A DNA stretch of 64,000 bases from Holothuria scabra. Its lineage: Eukaryota; Echinodermata; Holothuroidea; Aspidochirotida; Holothuriidae. Location: assembly GCA_037179385.1 (NCBI GenBank), contig CM074185.1, forward strand, positions 52,765,000 through 52,828,999, given 5' to 3'. The position numbers and the translations under genes were made by a program. Of the stretch, positions 48,984 to 61,939 are shown piece by piece (the stretch's first letter is position 1; every line of letters begins with the position of its first letter). Below the pieces are notes generated by a model. It worked only from the letters and a program-made list of their open reading frames with translations, did no database searches and was not told where the DNA came from.

Positions 48984-49655
48984 TATGTTTGATTTCTGAA
49001 CGTGTTTAGAGAGCAGACGTGTTTCCAAAATGGGAAAAAGTGTTTTGAAAATTGTTTTACCGTTGTTGTATTTGCCACAGGTCTCTGGTAAGAAGCATGT
49101 TCGAAATATCAAAGCCATAGAGCGCATGTTGAATGGTTATTACATTTGTTATCAAAATGACTGAGTAAATTTGCATTTGCCTAATAGTCACCCAATTTTG
49201 GCTTCGAAATCGTGGCATTGGACATAGCTCGATTTGGGTTATGTTAAAAAAAGAAAGAAAAGGGGACAAAAGCAGCCGTTTGGACGTAAAAGCTTTTGCT
49301 CAAAATCGCGGAATTGGTTTGTTGGTAACTGGTAAAATACGGGCATGCACTAAAGCTCTTTGATATCACCAGTTGTCTTTAACAGTTTCTCTTTCTGCTC
49401 AAACAATATTGAAATTCTATGGTATTAGCACAAAAGGTTAACATTAGAACTGTACTTCTCTAACGTCTATAAGACACTAAAGAGTGATCACTTTACTGAT
49501 ATTACTGCAAATAAGCACAATTACTTTATGCTACGATTATGGTGTTAATATCCGTGTCATACTATAGTTTTAATATCAACACACTGCTATTAATTTAGCA
49601 AAGTTTCAAGTTCTCATATTTTCCCGTTGTTCCATGGTAGGCTAATGTGATGGCC

Positions 49656-49914
49656 CGGACGTAGCCAGAAATTTGAAGGTAGCACAAATTGTGACTGATA
49701 TGGGTGTTCCCCTTTTCCTTTGAGAAAGGCTTTACTTCGAGAAAGTTTGGAACCATTAAAGACCCTTAAATGCAATTTTGTCAGTTTCACCATTATCATA
49801 TCAGCAGATGCTTCCTGATTGAATTAAGAAAATGTTAAAAACACCAAACAGGAAAGTTTTCAACAAGCAAAGGGGGGATCAATTGCCCCCTCTACCTACC
49901 TAAACTATGTCCCT
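49656..49914. mobile_element. possible degenerate MITE
   Basis: GGCCCGGACGTAGCCAGAAA at the left, and GGGACATAGTTTAGGTAGG inverted at the right, after a GGGGGGATCAATTGCCCCCT block. Weak terminal similarity and no clean duplication. Confidence 0.35.
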
Positions 49915-50812
49915 GCAATGTATTATATTAACACACTTAATTAGTATACAACTTTGTTTTGAATATGGAATTAATGTCAAGTGACGTCATCAAGGCAAAA
50001 CGATGAAACACAGTACGTTCAAAGTAGACTGTTCATGCCTAAACTACCTTATGAAAACGTCTGAATCAAGCGATCACTCAAATCACAAATTTTAAAATTG
50101 CCAAATATTTTACATGAAAGCCCGATTAATTCATTTATGATCCAGATAGCTTAATATGAACCAGGTCTTTTCAAATATTTGTCAATATTCGAACGGGGTT
50201 GACGTTTTCTTCATAGGCAAATCCGCTCCCATTTTCTTGAGGTGGAAGGAGGTCGAATGTGCCCCCAAAATGATAACATTTCCCGCAATATCCGCAAATG
50301 ATGACACATCTAGAAGTTTAAGCAAAACGATGAAAATGAAATTAAAGAGCCTTTAAATGGATATGATTTAAAATTACACACTCGAAAAAGGTGTTCAGAA
50401 ATGAAACGCTTCCCTATAAACTTTATGTCTCCACTTTGTGAACATGTTTGTACAAAAACACGCTAGTATTATTCTTAAATGTTTCCTTTCAAAACACATT
50501 TAATATCTAATCACTTAGTGTTTATTTGTTAAACATGTTTAGAATTAAAACGTGTTCACACAGTGGGGTTAAAACAAGTGTTTCATTGCTAAATAAGTTT
50601 TTTTTTTAAATGTATTACATAAATTTCATTGCCATCGTTGGTTGGGCGCGGAGGGTCGAGGAAACTGGAAAAATCTCGACCGCGTCAGACAGGGGGTAGA
50701 ATGAAGTTAGTAGTCGTTAATTTGAGTTTTCGTTTGCACTAGATCTTTCCACTCTGCCAGAAGTTACAAATCAGGTTCTATCAAACCTTATGTTATTTTC
50801 TTCTTAAATTAG

Positions 50813-51000
50813 GACTACACGATCAATACGAAAGCCGGGACTTCATTTGTAAACAGTTCTTGAAACTGAACGGAAACAAGAAACGCCAGTTATACCACCA
50901 CTACACAAATGCCACCGATAAAAGGAATGTTGAATTTGTCTTCGATGCCTCCATGGATGTGATCATGAAAGGGAATTTACAAACGATAGGTATGATGTGA
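50813..51000 (+). CDS. G-protein alpha subunit, last coding exon
   Basis: Terminal coding exon of the G-alpha gene. It follows acceptor TTCTTCTTAAATTAG and completes the split Gly codon. It reads GLHDQYESRDFICKQFLKLN, then a basic loop (NKKRQLYHHY), the G5 box as TNATDKRN, the alpha-5 helix NVEFVFDASMDVIMKGNLQ, and ends TIGMM at a TGA. Most G-alpha proteins have TCAT at G5; here the Cys is Asn. The C-terminal residues, which contact receptors, are not the CGLF type of Gi/Go, the NLV type of Gq, the ELL type of Gs or the MLQ type of G12. They are nearest to the IGLC of Gz. Position -4 is Ile, so the pertussis-toxin ADP-ribosylation cysteine is absent. This exon is too short for a long-ORF search, and I found it by joining the splice phases. 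Confidence 0.95.
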
Positions 51001-54000
51001 AACAAAAAATGTAGAAGTACACCGTCATGCCCGAGTACCTTTTGAAAGGAGAAATATACTATTCGATGCGCAAAACTCTATCATCCTTCTGGCGGTAGGC
51101 AGATAAGTTTTGCTTTACCAACATGCTCGCCTAAGCTTTATGAGATAGAATTTCTTCACTAAGAAATTATCTTGATCTCGATTGGGGGATTTACGAAGTA
51201 CATTCTCTTCTCGAGGTGACGACAAAAACTTAAAAATCACATCAACGTCATATTATACTAGAAGGAAGTACTAAACAGTATATAACGGTTGCTAAGCCCT
51301 TGAGACAATGTCAAGCGTGTCAGACGGGAATGTTTGGAAGCTAAGTGGAAGCAAAGTGGCAAAGTGGTTTATACGAGTGAGGTGTTTTGGTCTGTCAACT
51401 GTTACGACACAATTTTAAGTTGATATACTCCACCGGAAAACGAAGATAAAGCTGCCTGGGGTGACTTTAGTCGGTGTATAACTGCAATGATTACTGCATT
51501 GTGTATTTGTAATGCACTATTCCTTATGAAACAAGAATTAACAGCTGCGTATTCCAATTTCAAACATTTTAGAACGTCAATAGTGACCTACATACACATC
51601 ACAAGTTAACTACAATCGCCTTTATACTATTGTCAGTGCATTGGTGTATCAGAAAGGAATTGTGGCTGCTGATTTGTTATAAGAGTACGGTACCTCCTCT
51701 CCATTCAGAGACCGGCAAAATTGAGTAAATTTTGCATTTTTGATGTAAATATTTAACCTCTCTGGTCTGGAGTGGCGACGTAAATATGGCGTACTTTCAT
51801 TGCTATTTTCTTAACCACATGTAATCATCTACACTATCATCTGCAAAATAAATTGATTGATTTTGTTGACAAAAACAGATCTAGGACTACTTTTTGTACT
51901 CTGCCGGCAAATTCTATGTTTTAGTAAAACGGTTTCATAATAGGACTGGCGAAGCCAAAATTTTGTTTGGTGTGGTCAAGTGCAGGGCTTACTAGGTCTA
52001 GTCGTTGGCAGGGGGAGGGGTTTCAATCGTAGAGGATGTGGCAAAGTAATTTTGTACAATAAGCTGATACACCACTGTATTTTTCTGTCCATGTCAATGG
52101 CTTAATAATTTTAAAAATTGAGCTTTCTTTCATGGTTAAACTTTTTAACAGTTCGAGAGATTCTCCCACAAGGGGAAATCGCTGCTTGTGTCTTGTACTT
52201 TGTCAATGAAGACAGTTTTTGTCGTTTTGGCTTCGTCAATTCTGGTTTTCATTGGTGACTTTGCCCCTTTTGCGTCTGTTTCCAAGCAGGCAAAATCTAA
52301 TTCTACCTCTGTGTCCCAAATGCGGAGAAAACTTGGACGCCGCCATTTTGTCTATTTTATCCATAATACCAGGAGTGTTTTGCATATACTTTCAACAAAT
52401 AATAGGGTTTAGTTTAGATTTTTCGGTTTTAGATAAAGTTTTAGGGCTTCTAACCAGTAGGCTAAAGTCGGACCGGTTATGTCTCTTTTCCAGTTATTGC
52501 TTGTTTTTTTTCTACTCCATTGTTTATGCTGAGTATCAAGCACAATGGCGGCAGATTTAGAAATTCGCTGCAAATCTGGTGTAGTTAGATGGAATTTAAC
52601 AATTCGGTTCATTGTGTTACTGTGTTACATAGTAAGTTTTACCCCATTTTTTCTTATTTTTGCTTTCTCCCAAGGTGGAGAATTTCCTGGACTGTTTAAG
52701 TTTTTCCACCGAGTTTCTTCGGGTATGCATATAACTATTACAAGAAACTCATATCATTCAGAAAAGTACATGTGACTCATTGTTTTAATTTTTTATTCCA
52801 ATTTGGGTGCTACTAAGTTTATTTCCTACGGGGAAAGGAAAGTTAATGTTAAACATTTTACAAGACATGACATTGAAGAATTCAAAGATAAGTTTGACAG
52901 AAACACCCAGACGTCTGGATTTACCCAGAAGACATTTCCAAGAATGTGAATAACATTTTCCATTTGTATATTAACATTTTCTTCTGAAGAATATCAACCT
53001 TGCAAATGGGACAAAAGTTTTTGTCAAACTGATAGCAACGAGAGACTGGGCATTAAATATGCTAAAATAAGACAAATTTATACTGTCAGACTGTTAACAA
53101 CGGGTTGGGTACGTAATTAACAAACTATGTCTTGGTTTTGTTCGACTGGAAAGTGAGCATAACTCCGACAAGTATTCAAAAGTGCTTAAAACCTACACGG
53201 TCCTAACCAGTGATTCTTCATTAACTGCCCGAAAGTACCATTGCCCCACAGATTAAGTTGACGAAATTCTCTTTTCCCGAATTCATGTTCTTGTTTGTTT
53301 AAAATGTCGCTCATCGCAGAACCTATAGCCAAAAGGAGGCTGCAGTTAATTTGTTCACTTCAAATATTTCAGACATAGCACAATGTCATATCAGTACGTC
53401 AGTAGCGAGGTCAGAATTTTTTAACATTAGTGGTCATCACCCTTTCTTGGGGTAAATTTTGGCCTAATTAATTGACCACTACATAAATCTGTGCGTTAAA
53501 AATTTTCCCACCGGGAACCTGGGGGGGGGGGGGGCAAGGATTTGCCTTGGGGAGGGAAACGGCCCCTTGTGCTCCTGCATCTTCGTACCCCGCGGAACGG
53601 ACTGTGGTTTTTTCATCTTCTTAGCTTCCAAAACCACCGTCCGCCAAAGCGAACAGGACTGCGTCCAGTTTTAGACGCAAACTTCATTACCATAATATGA
53701 TTTATTCATGCACTCTCTAAAGAATCATGCTACTGTTTTTGAGTGAGTGTCCGTACTCCTGTGGTCGTTAACTGGAAGTCCAGACTGAAACCTGAGATGC
53801 CCTATAATTATCGTGTTGCATAAACACTGTGCAGTGGGTACTACCAGGACGTGGGTATTACAATGAGGTGCCAGCTCTGTGGGTGGTATGGACTACTGCA
53901 CGGGACCAGATATTGCCGTCTTGTGAATATTCACAAACATTCAACCATTCTCGAGGCCAAATTTTTCTATGAAAATTCAAAAGAATTTATTCGGTGTTCA

Positions 54001-54155
54001 CATTGGTAGGCGTTAGGGATATGACTGAAAAAGGAATATGCCGTACAGCCTGCTACGCAGACAAGCATCTACGTCATTGCATGTTTATGTGTATAACCTT
54101 TAACCATTAAAGCATTTCCAATTCTGCTTTATTGCTTTATAAAAGAGTAGTAGGA
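51001..54155. other. 3'UTR and downstream sequence of G-alpha; otherwise unrecognised
   Basis: After the stop codon nothing codes recognisably. Frames at 52188-52775 include a CPKCGENLDAAILSILSII string, possibly a mobile-element piece, with no family assignment. A hAT-like end (CAGTAGCGAGGTCAGAATTT) at 53400 and a G run at 53521 suggest another decayed MITE. Confidence 0.45.
51847..51852 (+). promoter_or_regulatory. candidate polyadenylation signal AATAAA
   Basis: An AATAAA lies about 850 bp after the G-alpha stop codon and is the first canonical hexamer I noticed downstream. It would give a 3'UTR of roughly 0.87 kb. There is no transcript evidence, and an earlier variant signal could be used. 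Confidence 0.35.
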
Positions 54156-54467
54156 TTAAAGGCATATTTTCATCATCCCAAACAGTTCCAATTCTCCCAA
54201 CCTACTTACTTCTAGCCCCTCCCACATTTATCTAAAACTCATCTTTATCCAGACACAGTCCTAGTTTATTGCTTCATGGCTTGTCCCAGTGGCCGTACAA
54301 GTCCATTAATGTGTCATCAAGACACTCTCAGTGTCCATGCTATGTAATTTAGCTACGATGCATTGTTTGAATATGATACCAATCGCAGAGCTGTACCAAT
54401 CGAGAGTTTTGATATATGTATACTGAAACTGAAACTGTAGTTTAGGGTGACGAATGACTGCCTTTAA
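54156..54467. mobile_element. TTAA-flanked MITE (AGGCC...GGCCT family), copy 3
   Basis: TTAA at both borders, TIRs AGGCATATTTTCATCATCCC and (inverted) AGGCAGTCATTCGTCACCC. The interior matches the copies at 20 and 22.5 kb with moderate divergence. Confidence 0.85.
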
Positions 54468-55520
54468 GCAGACTTATCATAAATTGCTAAAACAAATACA
54501 CTATCTGCGTGTTGTTGTGACTTAAAATAATCTTTAAAATTTGTATGCTGGATCAAAGACCTGGACCAAAAGAGTAGTAATCGTCTGAAATTTTTTGTGT
54601 CTAAGTTTTGTTTGAATTAAACCATAAATCATTGGAATGCACGAATTTATAATGCGGATTGGTAAGTGGTAAGTTTGAGGTAAGCTATCAACCGTGAAGA
54701 TTGTATATTTCTTTGTGTACGCCAAGGAATTTAAAGTTTTTATCGATTATACATTCCCTCGTAATTCAAACAGTGATTTTTATTTCTTGCCGCATCCCTT
54801 TATAAATATAAAACTTGAATTTTATCTGCATTAAAAGTCATCTCCCTGCATCTTAGAATCTTCTTTCTGGTCACTATTTTCGTCACAGTGACAAACTTGA
54901 TGTGTGAAATAGCATCAAATTGTGATTATCGCTGCGTGGAATGGTGTCACACGTGACTGAGTCAACCTAAAGGTGTGAAAAACACGACAAAAAGGGTGTT
55001 TTCTGCAGGTTTCTAGAGTCGTGGATAATGACAGTCTATTTGATGGAGATGTTTATACATACTTAGGATGATAATTGTCAGCTTCTATTAACCCATTACG
55101 GCCAGGTGACCTCGCGTTATCCCTCGATAAACTCACGGTAATAGATAAACATACTCATCTCAGGATACTCCCATTTTAGTTTGGGTTGTGATATTTTATG
55201 TGGTTATTTACAAACAATTTTTTTTCACTCTTTCAAGTTCTGAATTAAATTCTTGTTGTGTTGAATAAACATAGCAGGTTAACGCACTCTTGAGTTAAGG
55301 CTATCGCTGGATGCACACGGGCTGCGTTATATCTGCGTCGCTTGCCTGAACACAATCATGCGTTAACCTGTACTAATGCACGGTCCTTCGCATTATTTTC
55401 CAATGCAATCATCAAGCTTCCATAGTCACGGCTTGTTCCATTTTAGTCTTGGTCATTACGTTAGTAATATTTTTAGTTTGTTTTATAAATGTGGGCGGTG
55501 GCAAAGTAGAGTTTATGAAC
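54468..55520. other. unrecognised intergenic sequence
   Basis: Nothing recognised. Confidence 0.5.
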
Positions 55521-55830
55521 GCTGAGTTCACTTGTTGATAGTAAACGGTATGAGACAATTGTAGAAAAGAGGGCGTGCTGTAAGCAAGTGTTTATGAAAC
55601 TGTACTAATAGAATATGCTAATGAAAGATCAAAACTGCCATCGTCTAAACCGAAGAATGTACTCCGATATAGTGAGGGCGCTAGCCAACTAGACTGTATG
55701 AATATCGTGTTACTTGTTGATGGTAAACAGTATCAGGTTATCATTGTAACTGCGTGTTGCAAGCAAGTTTTATAGAACTGTATTAAATAGAATATGTTAC
55801 TGTAAGAACAAAACCGACATCGTTTTAACG
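55521..55830. repeat. local tandem duplication, ~180-bp period
   Basis: 55521-55655 and 55701-55830 share the order CTTGTTGATRGTAAAC, GCAAGCAAG, AACTGTA, TAGAATATG, ATCGT(C/T)(T/ )TAA, at roughly 70-75% identity by eye. Old two-copy duplication, not coding. Confidence 0.6.
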
Positions 55831-56104
55831 CAAAACTAGATCCATTGCTGAGTTATGAAATGTTGCTTTTTATTCACTTCAATCGAAATAGTCCATTGTT
55901 CAAATAATTTGTGATGTTCTTCTTGTAGAATTCACACAGGCTACGTTTGTCTTATTTGTATCCTTGTATTACTTTTGTTTCCTAGTAAGATTATAGTGGA
56001 ATTCAAAGTAAAACATATTTTTTACGTATGAAAGAGTAGCTAACGCTCCACAATTTGGTGAAATTTTCATTCAGATCGGACATATATTTCAGCTGATTAA
56101 GTTA

Positions 56105-56249
56105 CCACACAGAAAATAAAAAAGCGAGTCACTATCCTAAAACGGAGTCAGTTTGTCCCCACAGTGACCCACTTTACATAAAGTGAATCAGTATGGGGAC
56201 AACTTGACTCAGTTTTAGGATAGTGACTCACTTTTTATTTACTGTGTAG
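56105..56249. mobile_element. foldback (near-perfect hairpin) element, ~145 bp
   Basis: The left arm runs ACACAGAAAATAAAAAAGCG, GAGTCACTATCCTAAAAC, GAGTCAGTTTGTCCCC; the right arm is its near-complete reverse complement, with ACTTTACATAAAGT at the centre. It would form one long hairpin in RNA or single-stranded DNA. No clear target duplication. Confidence 0.85.
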
Positions 56250-58114
56250 GTTTATGTTGTCCCTTTTTCTTTCATAGCATGTTGTACAAAGGGTTTCTAT
56301 GGTAAAGTCATGCGCCCCATCAACTGATATACATCACTGCATACACTGTGAATTTCTTGATTCTGTCGTCATTGTGTTGTATCGTCTTTATTATTTGTTA
56401 GGTTAAGGACTTAGAGACTAATATGAGCAAGTTAGGAAATTTCTTGAACAGTTTTCATGGACCCTCAACAAACCATATATTTTCTCAACCTCAATTTAAA
56501 CATTTTTACAAATGCTACCTGGTCAAGTGAAGACAGAAGTAGGACTGTTTGGATTCGTTTCCTACTTTTGAAATATATTCTTGAAATTTTGAAAGTTGTG
56601 TGCACTTGACGACTGAAAGGAAGGTCACTGCTACATAAAATTGGGGAGTGTCTGTTGGAAACTTACCTTCATATGGGGGAACAGAAGTCCTTCGTCCACC
56701 ATGTACTTGATGTCTATTCGTCAGCCCTCACCTTTGAGACTCTATATGCATGAAAACTTTGTTTAACTGAATGTTTAAATGACGTCGAACTTAGGCCTAC
56801 ACTTTTTTTAATTGAAATAATCTAAAAAATCATGAAAGTAACTTTCAAATCTACCAAGAGAAGATTATAAAATGGACTAACGTTTCAAATACAAGACTAT
56901 TGTTTCCTTATTTTCTTGAATCTTTCTCTGAAACTTTGTAAAATTGCCAGTAACGGAAAAATTATCACTTGATGAAGTAAAACTTTTAAAGAAAAGAAAG
57001 TTAAGTGAAACATATACATTATAACAAAGATTAACTGGAGTAGGCCTATGTATACGATGATTTACAGGCTGACAGGACTTTTTACATGCTGTCAGGATTC
57101 ATTTATAATTTAGCCTCTTCTGCCACATAGTAGAAGAAACGTTTTCTCTTAATGTTAAGGATGGCAATCATATAAGGAAAACAGGGTAGCAGTTACATAA
57201 TAGATAAGTCCTTCAATTTAATCGTAATCTATTCTTTATGACTTCCTTTACCCCAACACAAGGCATTCTTTTTATGGTAAAGTTTAATCTAATGACAAAA
57301 TTTTACCCAGAGTCTATTTCACTCTGCCTGTACCGCCTCGTACAGCTTCGAAATATTCCTTGACCAGACTCTATGACAATTTTTGTCTAAGATTAACTGA
57401 CAAATGAAAAAATAGATGATAACTTATCTGTCCTGTGGGCTGTTAGTGATCTATGTTACAGTAAGGAAAAGGTAGAAATATTGCTATTATTGTTATTGAA
57501 TCAATTTTCTGGAAGAGCTTTGCTGTCTAGTGACACAAAAATTATACTTTTCCGATGAAAGATGTTATCATATACTGCTGCAGCTTTTTATTCATGAAAC
57601 TGACGTTCACCGTGAGTTTACAACCGGTAACTGACGATCGATTTGGTGTTTTTCATGAATAAATCAACGAACAAAAGTATGGTAATAATTATTTGCCGAG
57701 ATGTTTGTTTAACCGTAAAAATAGAATAATTTAAATACCATATCTAGGACTGAAAGAAACTGAGAAGATTCAAGGTATAATATTAAAGTAGTAAAATTTG
57801 CCTACGACTCGTTGTTACACAAACCAAACAATGGGAAAACTAAGTTGTGAATATCATTTGGATGTAAACTACGCTAATTTTGTTCATTGTGTTTTGCACT
57901 TACGCCGTGGTTGGGAAACTCAAATAGGCTAAGCTAAGTCGGGGCTGGTCAGGGGAATCTTTTAACTCCCCTGCTGAACCCGTAGAGGCAGTAGTTCAGC
58001 TGTAGTCAACGTAACTATGGCAACAAGCTGTGAATCATGTGGGACGTCACCACTGTAGCAGTGCTGGGTTGTCAGCGGTAACTCGAAGAGAAGAGGTAGA
58101 ACGCTTAAGAGTAC
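56250..58114. other. unrecognised intergenic sequence
   Basis: AT-rich; nothing recognised. Confidence 0.5.
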
Positions 58115-58121
58115 ACTTGGA

Positions 58122-58360
58122 CACTGGCGTAGGCAGGAAATTTTTGCAGTCTGATCGCCATCCTGAGGAGTGGTCTAAGGGGAGAGATATCCTCTCCCCC
58201 TTTGAGAAGTTTTTTGAATACTTGACTACCGTCAGTTGCAACCTGGGGCTATACATTTTGAGTCATTTGAAGTTATTTTATGCTTCATTTCAATTTGTTT
58301 CAGAATTCAATTGAAGGGGAGGGGCCACGACTCATTGCCTTCTCCCTAGCTACGTCAATA
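58122..58360. mobile_element. possible hAT-like MITE
   Basis: Starts CACTGGCGTAGGCAGGAAAT, has CCTCTCCCCCTTTGAGAAG inside and ends near CCCTAGCTACGTCAATAC, which inverted resembles CAGTGGCGTAGCTAGGG. No matching duplication. Confidence 0.45.
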
Positions 58361-61300
58361 CCCACAGATGTCAATAAGTCACTCATGGCTTCTCCAGGCC
58401 ATCAAACAAGGTTTCTAAGAAGATGTCTTCATGGAAAGACAAACTGCATTCTTCATCTCCTGGAGTTTCACATTCAATTTCATGGCCATGATTGGTCGTC
58501 CTAAGATTAAAATGATAACAAGCTTAGACATAGCATAGACTACAAATTACTGTGACTAGGCATATATTGGTTCAAACAGCAGTCTTACTTCGAAAATGGC
58601 GACTTGCAATAAGTTTGCAAGAAACTAGTCTCCGTACATGTATATATAATATGAAGCACTTCGATTTCCAGATAAGATAATTTTCAAATTAATACATAAA
58701 TATGAGGTTGATATGAAATTTTGTTTCACGTTTTCCATTTTACATAATGTAATTTATCTTGTAAATAAAGCACATAGTCGAAAAATGGTAATATATAACA
58801 CACATTACAGGCCTTGTGTTGGTTCTCGGTTTTGACTGAAATGGTCGAGAAAAACTGCATAAATATATATCAGGCTGAAACTTAATGCTTTTTTGTGATG
58901 TTGTCATCTTCTGCACCACCAAGTCGGTGTCACGTTATGTTAACATTATATCAGTGAAAATCTCGCAAGCGATTTGGTCATCCTACTTTCAACTACCAGA
59001 CGCATAGTCATTTGGGTTCCTCTCTGCTCCGAGGGGCAAAGCGCAATTTGTCCGAAAAATAATGAAATTTGTCCAAATTTGGGCAAATAATCATATATCT
59101 ACATGTTCGAACAAAACAATGAAAATTGGATGGTACGATCTTTCGGGTGGACCTTATTTAAAAACATATTAAACAAACTCTCTTGTCAGTTTATATGTAA
59201 AAATATGTAATCCTGCAAGAACTGAAGAAAAATCATCCAAGCGTAGCACTACCATCGTTTGCGGCGAAGCGTACAGAAAATTACGGAAATTAGCGACTGA
59301 ATTTAGTTAGAAATGACATTCCTCACTCTAGTAAGCATATCAGTAGTCGTTTCTAGGAAATTAGGTGAAGTCCATATAACAACAGAGTGCATTCTTTTAC
59401 TTATTGCCATCACTGAATAGACAGGCCGCTTTCACCCCATGGAGACCCTCAATAAGGGACTGTAAGGTATCTTTAATGGTATTCTTCTTTCTAATTGATG
59501 GTTTCATGGAAAATGGAGATCGATAGCTAGATTGGGGTTATCCTTCGTCATCTGTGTATCTCTCTGAATGTCGTTCTCAGTCTGATTTGGGAAGATAGAA
59601 ATGATTACTACTTTAAAGGAAGCGAATGTGACATCTTAGCTTTCTAATGTGACACGTATACTTTGGGACATTTTATGACGACATGGATATATGGAAATTT
59701 CATGCCTATTTTAAGGCCTATGTATATACAAGATGTCATTTTTGCCCTGCGTCGGTTGGGTGTCCCGGGCTCATGAGTTGATAATTTTCGTTGTCTCTTT
59801 CTCAATTCCTCATGAAACACCACTAAATTATTCGTATTCTTCGTTGTAATATTAAGGTGAATTCACGCCTAACTCGAAATTTATTGCGTTTGCAGAATGG
59901 AAGGCTAAACTTTTTATCCCAGCACAAATGGGAGCCATAACTAACATTCTTTGAATCGAAATTTCCCCTTTTTGTAGATAGATGATTTATTAAAGTATAT
60001 CCACGACAGATACACTTTATTAAATCTTCAAACAAGGAATTTACGTGTCTGCAGTAAATTGATACAACAAGTAAGACGATAAAACCAAGTTGGACAGAAC
60101 TTTCAATAAAATAAAATATACAGGATAAGACCAGTCACTTTGGGATGATGAAGGCCTATAGACATAAAAAAAATGTAAGACGAGTAATGAGAGGCAAAAA
60201 CTACCTAGTAAAATCCAAATTATGAACTGTTAGACAGCTAGGTAAAAGGGCCAATCGTAGGTAGGAAGGCTTAGGTAGGGGTCTTACCGAGTGTGGCTGT
60301 ACGAGGTGAGATAGTTAGATGAATAACGGACGAGAAAAGACTTCAGTTCTATTTCAACACGATTAATTATTTATTCAGTTCAATTTCAATCAGCAGCCGG
60401 CAAAAAAAATCAGGCTTAAAATGGCTATATACAGAGATTGACTACATGCTTACGATTCGGGATCTGCTGCACGAGTCTCCAAAAATTGCAGCTAGAGGTT
60501 TGCAGGTCTCGTAGAGGTCGGAACACTTAGAGTATTTAAACAGGCCCCGACTGTTAAATAGTTGAGACACATCCTAAAAAAATATTAATGTGTTGATTGA
60601 TCAAGTGACCGATGAGGAGACTGTAAAGGGTGAAATTGGGCATGCCCTGAAAATATGGGATACCTCGTCCACGTGAAACTACGGTGTGGAGGTTGGTCAA
60701 GTTCACTGGCAACACTTGACAGGAAACAGGAAGGGCCCTGGGAATCTAGGTCTAAAGGAAGGAAGAGAGAGTTGCTCGTAAACAACAAAATGGCGTCCCT
60801 GTTAAAGGTCATGGAGGGTTTACCAAACTATACGACAGTAAAGTGATTTCCGATCCGAGAAAAGATGAACATTACAGGTTGGGTATGAGTCAAACCCTAG
60901 GTTTGATAGGGCCAATCAGTCGCACAAATAGTTATAATTTTTGTAACTCCACAGAGACTAACTTGTGTCGGACCCGGGATTCGTAGATCTCATTAACTGT
61001 GAGCATTTGCTTATTAATGATCTTTTCTGGACGCTTAATGATATACCATCAATGACTTTCAACTGTGTTTATTACTGTGTTGTCCGTCCAACAAATCACG
61101 CAGTATATGTCCAGACAGAGCAAACACTAATACTTAAAAATGGCAAGAATATCTGAACATATATTGGAGGTATTTCCTTTCCATGGACAATACTAGGCGA
61201 GGCATTTGATTGGACCTGTATGTTCCTTCCTAACTTGCAACTTATCATCAATTACAACCCCCAGGTATTTGTAAACCGCAATTGTCTCATGAGGAATATC

Positions 61301-61361
61301 CTTAATCACAATGTGATCAAAATATGCACGGCACTATTTTCTCCAACAATCAATTATCGTT
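58361..61361. other. intergenic; hAT-core fragment at 59230-59330
   Basis: 59239-59295 carries CCAAGCGTAGCACTACCATC and GCGGCGAAGCGTACAGAAAA, a decayed copy of the core seen at 39.4 kb. No genes recognised. Confidence 0.5.
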
Positions 61362-61939
61362 TCTTAAATTTCTTAAAAGAAGGGTTTAAGGTCACAACAG
61401 GATTTAGAATGTTAGAGAGGTGCTTTTTAAGCATTTTGGTGAAATTTGCATTGAAATCCGATGCGTGGTTCTCAAGATATGAGCAGGTAAATTTTTCACA
61501 TTTTCAACAAAAAGTGAACTTGAAGCAAGCACATATGACATCGCATCCCCACATTTATGGGTAGTATTTTGTTTTTCTTTAAACTTTATACTGGACTTCC
61601 TCCTCAGCAATCCCATTTTATTAAAATGTGATTGCATAAGTGGCATGAGAATTTTCAAACTTTGCATCCCTCACAGGGAGGTCATACTCCTATTTACTTC
61701 AAGGTCAACACAACAGTCTGATAAAACAAAGGGAAACAAAGCATTCCTTGTCAATGTGAGGAAGTGATATAAGCTCTGCTGCCCCCAAACTCACTTTTGA
61801 ACACAAACCTTCTGACTTCATTTACTGATATCTCAATAAATGCGTGTCCGATTTAAATGGAACTTTCACCACACTGTGTAGATTTTTTTTTCCTCTCTCA
61901 CATATGAAAATTAAATTTTTGCTTAAACTTCCCCTTTAA
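61362..61939 (-). repeat. dispersed ~580-bp repeat, copy 2 (inverted)
   Basis: Reverse-complement counterpart of 1606-2190, almost 60 kb away. The 114-codon open frame at 61220-61564 on the + strand overlaps it and is probably fortuitous, because the matching region of the other copy does not preserve that frame. The second end stops near AAGAAATTTAAGAAACG. Confidence 0.85.

Larger units (their letters stand above)
47518..50812 (+). other. G-alpha intron, 3.3 kb
   Basis: Bounded by donor GTTTGG and acceptor AAATTAG in phase 1, splitting a Gly codon. It contains blocks dense in CCAA/TTGG words (47990-48240 and 48836-48983), a possible degenerate MITE at 49656-49914 and a hAT-core fragment near 50630. 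Confidence 0.85.

Noticed and set aside
61220..61564. 114-codon + frame
   Set aside because: Overlaps the dispersed repeat, and the other copy does not preserve the frame.
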